NCBI GenBank assembly: GCA_030015575.1
Contig: JASDDO010000006.1
Coordinates: forward strand, 323,936,361-324,000,360
DNA from: Agapanthus africanus
Taxonomy: Eukaryota; Streptophyta; Magnoliopsida; Asparagales; Amaryllidaceae
Direction: 5' to 3'
Length of the DNA stretch: 64,000 nucleotides
Positions within the stretch are counted from its first letter, which is position 1, and each line of letters opens with the position of its first letter. A program made the translations under genes and the position numbers. The notes under the pieces were generated by a model that made no database searches, was not told the DNA's origin, and was given only the letters and a program-made list of their open reading frames with translations. Below are positions 56,072 to 64,000 of the stretch, piece after piece.

Positions 56072-57072
56072 TGTAGGGTGTTTTTCGTCATCCTATTGAG
56101 ATAGGAATACACACACGCTTGTCAGGCGCGTTACAGATTCCCCCTGTCTAGGGTAGGCTTAGCCCCTGGGATTAGCCCCTGGGCTTACCCCAATCTGTAG
56201 GGCGCATTACAGACCCTCATAACACCAACGGAAAAGGGGCTTAGCCCCTGGGCTGGGAATTGATCTCCCAAGAGGCTTTGGAGTTGAACTCTTGACAGGG
56301 ATTATGTATAGATTTGGGGTTAAACTCCTAAAAATGGTTTTGTTTATGGAGTTAGACTCCAAAAAATCTTGAATGGAGTCAAACTCCTACAAATCTTTGA
56401 AGATGGTCAGAGGGCCCCCCTTTCTTCTCCCCTTTAGTACTGGATCTTCTTTTGAGCCTTGGATCTTCCCGAAATGGGATTTTTGGAAAAGGGTCTTCTT
56501 CTTCCTCCTCTCCATTAGCTGGATCTTGAAGAAAAAGAGGGGTGAAACTCAAAAAATCTCCCATTTGGGATTTGATGAAAGATCTGAGTTCCCCTTTAAG
56601 GGTTTTATGGTAAAAATAGCTTCTTTTTGGAAAAAAAGGGATTGAACTCTTGATTTAATTCAAAAAAAAGAAAGAGCGTTTAGAACCTTGAGGAAGGAGA
56701 AGGAGACACAAACCCTAGAATTTGAGAGAATGAAAAAGTTCTTCTTGATTTTTTCATCATATTTGCTTTTATAAGCTACACACTTTACATATAGCTCCTT
56801 GAGCTTTGCCAAATGGCACTTGTGCCACCCCATGCAATATGTGCTTATCTCTTTTTGCACATAAACCATGGGGTTTATAAAATTTTGGCTTTTTGCCTAT
56901 TTTACATACATTTATCTCTCTCTCTATATATAAAAGAATTACATTAAACCAATTTATGGCTTCATTCTTTTTGTCGTGGTGCTGGTCCTTCTGACCTGGG
57001 CTTGGGCCCACTTGGTTTGGGGTTGACTTTGATTTTGACTTGGTCAACCGGGTGTAATTTTTGACCCCAACA
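56072..57072 (-). repeat. T3 5' LTR (1.0 kb)
   Basis: TGTAGGGTG ... GACCCCAACA. Partner of 10470-11977 but about 500 bp shorter. At the length difference it has TAGCCCCTGGG duplicated (56160-56185) instead of the GC-rich 37-bp repeats. Confidence 0.85.
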
Positions 57073-57991
57073 ACCGTGTTGCGATAACCACTTTCTTCTG
57101 CTCAGGTAGTTCACTTCGTGTCGTGTGTTTATTTTATTTATTTTGGTTGCCCGTGGATTGTATACGGAGACTAATTTATGTCGTCGTCCATTGGGCATGG
57201 ATCATCCCAAATCCGTATATTTCTGTCAAACGGTGATTTTTTAATCACCATTGGATTTTTAATCCAAGGGCTCTTTGTTTTATTGAGTGGAGATTTCTTG
57301 TTTGTTTAACAAGATTAGGAAATATTTTCCTAAGATAGAATTTTATTCTATCAGATGGTTTAATTGGTGATTTTATAATCACCGTTGGATCTTTAATCCA
57401 AGGGTGCTCTGTTTAACAGAGTATAATGTTTCTTTGTTTAGAAAAATTGGAGAAATATATTCCCAAAATAGAATTTAATTCAATCATTGGATCTTTGATC
57501 CAACCGAGAGTATCAGAAAGATTTTGGAGATATTTTCTCCAAATAGAATTTAATTCTATATTTTGATGATTTGTCATCTCCATTGGATCTTTGATCCAAC
57601 GGCTCTGTTTAACAGAGAGAGTATCCCAGTTTTTCGGGAACTATCCCCATGTAGAATTTAATTCTACTCTCTTTAATTTGGACGCTGACGCGCACGTGCT
57701 ATGCATGTGGGCGCCACCTAAGAATTTAATTCTTTTATAAATAGCCACTCTCGTGCTTTGCACGCCGGCGCTCACGTATGTTCCACGTAAGACGCCACAA
57801 TAGGATTTAATCCTAACAGAAGCTGGTGCTGGCGCTTATGTGAGAAACACGTGAGGCGCTCAAGGATTTAATCTTATCTGAGACGGTACCTACATGCTTT
57901 TTATGTGGATGCATGTGTTTAACATGTGGAGGTTTTCCTTTATTCTTATAAGGGAACAGCAAGTTTTGAGCCAAAATTTTTGGCCGGAACA
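57073..57991 (-). repeat. T2 3' LTR, proximal part
   Basis: On the - strand it starts TGTTCCGGCC. It contains the palindromic words GGTGATTTTTTAATCACC (about 57231), TAGAATTTAATTCTA and TTGGATCTTTGATCCAA, and CACGTG words near 57850. It continues at 10469-10214 once T3 is removed, giving about 1.17 kb. Confidence 0.8.
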
Positions 57992-58008
57992 AATGCCCCC
58001 CACCACTT
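57992..58008 (-). promoter_or_regulatory. T2 polypurine tract
   Basis: On the - strand AGTGGTGGGGGGCATT directly before TGTTCCGG. Confidence 0.75.
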
Positions 58009-61000
58009 TGCCCCATATAAGTATGTACGTGGGTGAAGTAGTGCAAAGTTATGCGTGACCATAGAATTGATGGCTTATGAGACAAGTTTGGGATCCTTGT
58101 AGCCTAAGGCTTTTTCATCTTCATGAGTCGTAAAGGTCTCAAGAAGGTTTTTCTCCTTATGAGTCATGAGGATCTCATAGGTGCATATTCTCCCTAGAAA
58201 TCGTGAGGATTCCTAAGTGATCATCGCCTCCGTGAGTCATAAGGATCTCACTCGGGTATTTTTTCCTTACGAGTCGTGAGGACCCGTAAGTAGCTTCTTC
58301 ATTTCAGTGGCATGTAACTTTGGTGAATGTGGCCCATAGATATTATACAAGAGTCAGTTTGGACCTACTTGTAGGGCAACGATGGCTTAGGCAACAGGTT
58401 TAGATATGTCGTCTAAGGCTTTTCAACTTTATGAGCCGTGAGGGTCTTATAAAGATCTTTCTCCCTACAAGTCGAGAGGATCTCGTAGGTGTATTTTCTC
58501 CTTAGAAGTTGTGAGGACTCCTAAGTGCGTTTTCTCTTGAGAGTCGTAAGGATCTTATAAGAGAATTTTCCCTTATGAGTCGAGAGGACTTGTAAGTGGC
58601 TTCTCCTCCTTATCGGTATGCGACTTTGGAGAATGTGGCCTGTGGATAATATAAAAGAGTCAGTTCGGACCTACTTGTAGGGCCACAGTGCTTAGGAAAC
58701 ATGTTGATATCCCCGTTACCTAAGGCTTTTCACCATCATGAGCCGTGATGGTCTCATAAAGATGTTTTTCCCTACGAGTCGAGACGAGTCGAGAGGATTT
58801 TGCAGGTGTATCCTAACGTGAAATATAGATAACCCTCTTTTTTGATTGGGGTCCATTAGGTTTGTGGTACTAGGGTTTTAGTTTGTGGTACCGTCGCGTT
58901 GGCTGATATATTCCTCGATACACAGTCTTTAAGCCGCTGTTCGAGTAGCCTCGCGACTGTCGTGTCTCTGATCCCTTCTGAGGCTGGACAAGACGTCTTC
59001 AAGTAATCTTCTTAGGTCATATTATCGTTCGAAGAACAAGCGTTAGGTATTTGCCATGACGCTTTTTACTTGAGGTTAGGCTCAATTTGGAGCCCCGATG
59101 AGTCATGACCGTACCCTTCTGGGGTGGGATGATCTCCAACGGTCGTTAGGATTTATATGAGTTGTCGTCAAGACCCGAAGCTAGGAATATGCCGTCACTT
59201 CATTTTTTTCTTCGACGATGTCGCGCCGATTCTTTGCTGAAGTAGGATAGATATCTGTAGGACCTCTGTGCTGTATGTATTGCAATTGAAGCTCCGAGCT
59301 AGGAATATGCCATTATTCCAATTTCATTTGATTGTCGCGCCCGCATCCTGCTGAAATGGGGGGATGCCGGGATAGTCTTTAAGATGTATATGAACCATTA
59401 AGATTTGGAGCTAGGATTTTGCCATTACTCCATTTTTTCTTTGACCCTTGGGTCTTTCTTTTTTGATGGTAGCATAGTGTCTGCATCCTGCCGGAATGAG
59501 AAGGAACGCCAGGATAGTCTCTAGGTTGTATGTGAACCGTCAAGACTTGGAGTTAGTATTTTGCCATCACTCCATTTTTGATTTGACCCCTGGGTCTTTC
59601 TTTTTTGATGATAGCGTAGCGTCTGCATCCTGCCGGAATGAGAAGGAACGCCGGAACAGTCTCTAGGTTGTATATGAACCGTCAATACTTGGAGCTCTTT
59701 TTGACGAAGCGTGGTGGGAAAATATGGTTCCCTTTTTTTCATTTGTGCTCATGGATTGTATACAAGAGTCAATATGGACCTACTTGCAGGGCATAAAAGT
59801 TTCTTTTTCATTTTTTTTTGTTTCTTTGCGCTATACTCTATCCTTTCAGCTTTTCATATCGTGAAAGTCGTGATCGCCCAATCATTTCGGCTATTTATCG
59901 CGGTGCCCAATCATTTCAGCTATGTCTTTTTTCTTAATTTTTTTTACTCGCTATTTTATATTGTGAGTTGCCCAAATATTTCGGCTATGTCCTTTTTTTA
60001 TTTTCTTTTGCTCTTTATTTTTTTTTGCGAGTTGGCCAAACATTTCGGCTGTTTCATTTTTTTTGAGTTGGGGATTTGAAATCTGATACTAATCTTGGTA
60101 TCAGCATCGCTACCACTGGAATATTGCTAGGAGTGAATCATCATCTGTCGTGAGAGAACTTGAGGTTTGACGCATGTTTAGGCATCATCATCGCTACAAC
60201 TGGGATATTGCCAGGAGCGAATCATCATTTGTCCTTATTGATTTGAACAATGGTGACTTAGCAAACAGGGTTAAGATCCAGTTGACTAAGGTTTTTGACT
60301 TTATGAGCCGTAAGGGTCTCATAAAGGTATTTCTCCCTATGAGTCGTGAGGATCTCGTAGGTGTATTTTCTCCTTATGAATCATGAGGACCGCTAAGTGC
60401 GTTTTCTCTTATAAGTTGTAAGGATCTTACAAGAGTATTTTCTTCTTGTAAGTCGAGAGGACTCATAAGTGTTGTTCACCATATGGGGGTATTTCTCACC
60501 ATAGATGGAACTCTGTGGGGGATACATTTATTTATACCTGTGGATTGTATACAAGGGTTAATATAGGACCGCATGTAGGGCAACATTAGGGGAATATGAC
60601 GGCTTAAGAACAGGTTTAGATCCCTGTAGCTTAAGGCTTTTGAATCCTACGAGCTGTGAGGGTCTCATAGGGGAGAATTCTTCTTACGAGTCGTGAGGAT
60701 TTCGTAAGTGTAATTTCTACTTAGGAATCGTGAGGATTCCTAAGTGTGTTTGTCCTTTGTGAGTCATAAAGATCTCACACATGTATTTTCTCTAGGCAAA
60801 GTCGAAAGGACCTTACAAGTGCACATAATAATATTTTTTTTATTTTACGAGATTGCTCCCTTTCGGGTTTTCGCAAAACTCGCCGGCAGTCCTGCTGTTT
60901 TTACTCACGGAATCCTTTCAGGTTTTCTTCCGTGCCCATTTCGTTTATGGACGTACCGTTTTTTTGCGAACGATGGAGTTCTCGAAAATAGTTTCGCCGC

Positions 61001-61613
61001 AGGTGACCCATCTGTTTGCCGGTGGAACTTGGGGGTGGCTTCATCGCTGAAGTAGCTATGTAGCCGGTAGGACTTGAGTTGCAACCCTCGCCGTTGAGAC
61101 TTCGATTGCAATATAGATCTCAAGGGAGGATTTCGCCGTTTTTTGGGCGATGCACCCTGTTTGAGGTAACACACTAGTTTAGGGACGTTTCGGTCCATTA
61201 TCGTCATGTTTGAGGTGAATTTTTAGTTTAAGAACTTTTTGGTCCATTATTCCTGTGTTTTGGGGGAACCCGTTAGTTTATGGACGTTTCGGTTCATCAT
61301 TCCCATTTTGGGGATGAATTTTAGTTTAAGAACATTTCGGTCCATCATTCCCATTTTGGGGACGAATTTTAGTTTAAGGACATGTCGGTCCGTTATCGCC
61401 ATTTTTGAGGCGGAATGTTAGTTTTAGGGACATCTCGGTCCTTTACTAGTTTAGGGATATCTCAGTCCATTATTAGTTTAGGGACATCTCGATCCAATAT
61501 CGCCATGTTTGAGGCGACGGAGCTTTTTGGATACTATTCTCAGAGTTCTGACTCAGGAATATAGAGAGCGGACACAAGCGTCATCATCTATCATTGACCT
61601 AAGTCATGACTTA
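58009..61613 (-). repeat. T2 3' tail: hairpin arrays and tandem repeats
   Basis: No coding region. Hairpin array 58081-58830, then units with CAAGACCCGAAGCTAGGA and CTGCATCCTGC (59160-59700, the counterpart of the 112-bp units in T4), CGCTATTTTATA-type lines (59880-60070), two 85-bp-type units (60090-60235), more hairpins (60290-60470 and 60600-60830), the shared line GGGTTTTCGCAAAACTCGCC (60867), and about ten GGACGTTTCGGTCC units (61170-61500). Confidence 0.75.
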
Positions 61614-62433
61614 TTAGGCATAATACTTTTTGAGGAATCGGCCGTTTATTGGCCGGAAGGGTCTTTCGCCATGCATGTCCATGAGCAGGTAGGCTCCACC
61701 TTGGTAGACTTTGTCTATGATGTACATGCCTTCATAGTTTGGCTCAAATTTCCCCCGTTTTGCACGATTGGGGATCATTGGTCTTTTGACGACTAGCACG
61801 AGTTCGCCTTGGCGAAATGTTCTCGGCCTGGTCAGTTTTTCGTATGACCGTGTCATCCTTGCCTTATAGGCCTCCAGATTTTGCTGTGCTATAAGGCGCG
61901 TTTTGTCGAGGGCATCGAGCTCTTCAAACCGAAGATGAGCATTTTCTTCATATGTCAGCTCGTATCGAACCCTACTCGTAGAGAGGGGAGTTCTATCTCC
62001 AATGGAAGCACTGCTTCCGTGCCAAACACCAATGCGTATGGTGTTGTATTTGTAGTCGTCTTGAACGTTATTCGGTATGCCCAGAGATCTTCATGCAGCC
62101 TTTCGTGCCAGTCTTTTTTGTTTCTGGACACTGTCCTTTTTATAATCTTTATCAAGGTCTTATTGAAAGGTTCAGCTAGACCGTTGGCCTGACAATTATA
62201 GACTGAAGAGTATCTCCAATCTATTTTATATTGCTGTGCGAAGCGGCTGATTTTATGACTTCTATGAGCTGGCCCATTATCCGAGATTATTCGTCGCGGA
62301 GTGCCGAACCGATAGATGACATGGGTTCTGAAGAAATGGAGGATATTCTCTGTCTTCACCTCCCTTAGTGGTACTGCTTCTGCCCACTTAGAGAAGTAAT
62401 CGGTCTTTGCCAATATAAATCGATGTATTTCTC
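61614..62433 (-). pseudogene. T2 integrase, truncated
   Basis: Reads HRFILAKTDYFSKWAEAVPL from 62433, then TPRRIISDNGPAHRSHKISR (second Asp), ANGLAEPFNKTLIKIIK with the Glu, LWAYRITFKTTTNTTPYALV, a frameshift near 61960, and GELVLVVKRPMIPNRAKRGK to RFLKKYYA. The first catalytic Asp and everything before it are missing: at 62433 it is fused to a copy of its own tail repeats. Very close to the T4 integrase. Confidence 0.85.
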
Positions 62434-63262
62434 CCTACAGTTTGGACCTGCTTGTAGGGTAACGATAGCTTAGGTAACAGGTTTAGATCTGCCGTCTAAA
62501 GCTTTTCAACTTTATGAGCCGTGAGGGTCTCATAAAGATATTTCTCCCTTCGAGTCGAGAAGATCTCGTAGGTGTATTTTCTCCTTAGAAGTCGTGAGGA
62601 TTCCTAAGTGCGTTTTCTCTTGAGAGTCGTAAGGATCTCATAAGAGAATTATCCCTTATGAGTCGAGAGTAATCGTAAGTGGCTTCTCCTCCTCATCGGT
62701 ATGCGACTTTGGAGAATGTGGCTCGTGGATAGTATACAAGGGTCAGTTTGGATCTACTTGTAGGGCCACGGTGCTTAGGAAACAGGTTGATATCCCTGTT
62801 GCCTAAGGCTTTTCACCCTCATGAGCCGTGATGGTCTCATAAAGATGTTTTTCCCTACGAGTCGAGACTAGTCGAGTGGATCTCGCAGGTGTATCTTAAC
62901 GTGAAATATAGATAACCCTCTTTTTTGATAGAGGTCCGTTAGGTTTGTGGTACTAGGGTTTTAGTTCGTGATACCATCGCGTTGGCTGATGTATTCCTCG
63001 ATATGCGGTCTTTAAGCCGCTGTTCGAGTATCCCTGCGACTGTCGTGTCTCTGATCCCTTCTGAGGCTGGACAAGACGTCCTAAAGTAATCTTCTTAGGT
63101 CATATTGCCGTTGGAAGAACAAGCGTTAGGTATTTGTCATGACGCTTTTTACTTGAGGTTAGGCTCAATTTGGAGCCCCTATGAGTCATACCCGCACCCT
63201 TCTGGGGTGGGATGATCTCCAATGGTCTTTAGGATTTATATGAGTTTCCATCAAGACCTGAA
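62434..63262 (-). repeat. Second copy of the T2 tail segment 58360-59175
   Basis: Same orientation and order as 58360-59175 (GGACCTGCTTGTAGGGTAACG, GCTTTTCAACTTTATGAGCC, GTTGGCTGATGTATTCCTCG, CTGGGGTGGGATGATCTCC). It is joined on the left to a broken integrase and on the right to a chromovirus RT, so both edges are breakpoints. Confidence 0.8.
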
Positions 63263-64000
63263 CCTGTCTAAATACTCTCAGAAAACATTGTTCATCAGAT
63301 TCATTAATATAGTAGGTGCATTGGTCACTCCAAATGGCATCACAAGATATTCGTAATGACCATAGTGAGTCCTAAATGCTGTCTTCGGAATATCAGACTC
63401 TTTGATCTTCACCTGATGATAACCCGAACGAAGATCTAGCTTCGAAAATACATAAGATCTACTTAGCTGATTGAAAAGGTCATCGATGCGTGGTAGTGGA
63501 TACTTGTTCTTGATCGTCACTTCGTTCAGAGCTCGGTAATCTACATACATTCTGTATGAACCTTCTTTGTTCTTTTCAAGTAAAACTGGTGATCCCCAAC
63601 TTGAAGTACTGGGACGAATCCAACCTTTCTTCAGATGTTCGTCCAACTGAGTACGGATCTACTTCAATCCTTCTGGACTTAACCGGTATGGAGCTTTGAT
63701 TACCGGTTGTGCACCCGGTAGTAAATTAATGCTGAATTCAAGAGCTCGATCGGGAGGCAAACCTGTTATATCATCAGGGAACACATCCTCGAACTCTCGA
63801 ACTACCTCAGGCTTTTCTTCTTCCGTCGGTAGAGTAAAAACTTATGCATTCTTTAGTTTAGCACAGAATATTCCTGGCTCCAACGTTCTGTCTCCACTCT
63901 TGAAATAGAAGACTGGGTGATCTGGTATCCAGATACTACCCTCCTTTGACGGCAGTCAATTGTAGCATAGAAAAATCCCAGCCAGTCCATTCCCAACACA
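63263..64000 (-). pseudogene. Chromovirus (Ty3/gypsy) protease end and RT, runs off the window
   Basis: On the - strand: WLGFFYATIDCRQRRVV, a link with stops, [130 protein letters not shown] and NNVF.EYLDRF. This order and wording is that of chromoviruses (Tekay/Del-like), a different lineage from the T elements. It is cut just before the YxDD motif at 63263. At least three stops (one CGA to TGA). Confidence 0.85.

Larger units (their letters stand above)
10470..57072 (-). mobile_element. T3: full Tat-lineage Ty3/gypsy element, interrupted by A1 and T4
   Basis: Own length about 12.3 kb after removing A1 (18364-26775) and T4 (27104-52967). Order on the - strand: 5' LTR, primer site, gag, protease, acidic linker, RT, RNase H, second RNase H, integrase, repeat-rich tail, polypurine tract, 3' LTR. 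Flanks are ACTGC (10465-10469) and ACCGT (57073-57077). The uninterrupted T4 LTR has ACCGC at this place, so both look like single C-to-T changes from one duplication. A second RNase H between RNase H and integrase is characteristic of the Tat lineage. All genes carry stops, so it cannot move on its own. Confidence 0.85.

Noticed and set aside
58081..58830. CRISPR-like array
   Set aside because: Units have variable spacing, the changing part is itself palindromic, and the context is a plant retrotransposon tail without cas genes.

Overview
This is plant nuclear DNA made almost entirely of nested LTR retrotransposons, most likely from a flowering plant and probably a eudicot. The evidence is Ty3/gypsy Tat-, Athila- and chromovirus-type proteins, a degenerate Ty1/copia element with an initiator-tRNA-Met primer site, and one exon of a plant-type wax ester synthase/DGAT gene (1439-2038). 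I see no bacterial, organellar, rRNA, tRNA or CRISPR content. All coordinates were counted by hand and may be off by a few bases.

Layout, with my own labels. 1-3490 is the host-gene fragment plus intron-like or intergenic DNA. E0 (+) is a Tat-like element: LTR to 4038, primer site 4044, broken gag to about 5434. T1 (+) interrupts E0's gag: 5' LTR 5435-7274, gag 7427-9473, tail to 10213. T2 (-) interrupts T1's tail. Its 3' LTR is split (10214-10469 and 57073-57991) and its tail and integrase lie at 58009-62433. T3 (-) sits inside that LTR: LTRs 10470-11977 and 56072-57072, gag 55935-52973, then 27103-26776, then protease, RT, RNase H, second RNase H and integrase from 18363 to 13730. A1 (-, Athila-type, gag-protease only) occupies 18364-26775 inside T3. 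T4 (+) occupies 27104-52967 inside T3's gag and carries LTRs, gag, a gag-to-integrase deletion junction, a long repeat-rich tail and a large antisense intron-containing gene (49925-44026) with a plant-mobile-domain-like region. C1 (+, copia-type) occupies 33569-43109 inside T4's tail. A chromovirus RT (-) runs off the right end (63263-64000).

The nest is supported by target-site duplications: AGCTC around T4, CTAGT around C1, GCATC/GCTTC around A1 and ACTGC/ACCGT around T3. It is also supported by T3's reading frame continuing across A1 and T4. The inferred insertion order is E0, T1, T2, T3, then A1 and T4, then C1. None of the coding regions looks intact. Many premature stops are CGA to TGA, CAG to TAG or TGG to TGA/TAG, as expected from decay of methylated cytosines.

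The most unusual feature is the non-coding architecture of the T elements. Their LTRs are strings of short words, each followed by its own reverse complement. Their 3' tails are long arrays of small hairpins with a conserved loop (about GTCGTGAGGA) and stems that differ from copy to copy yet stay complementary. Together with the antisense intron-bearing gene in T4, these are the parts I consider worth follow-up.
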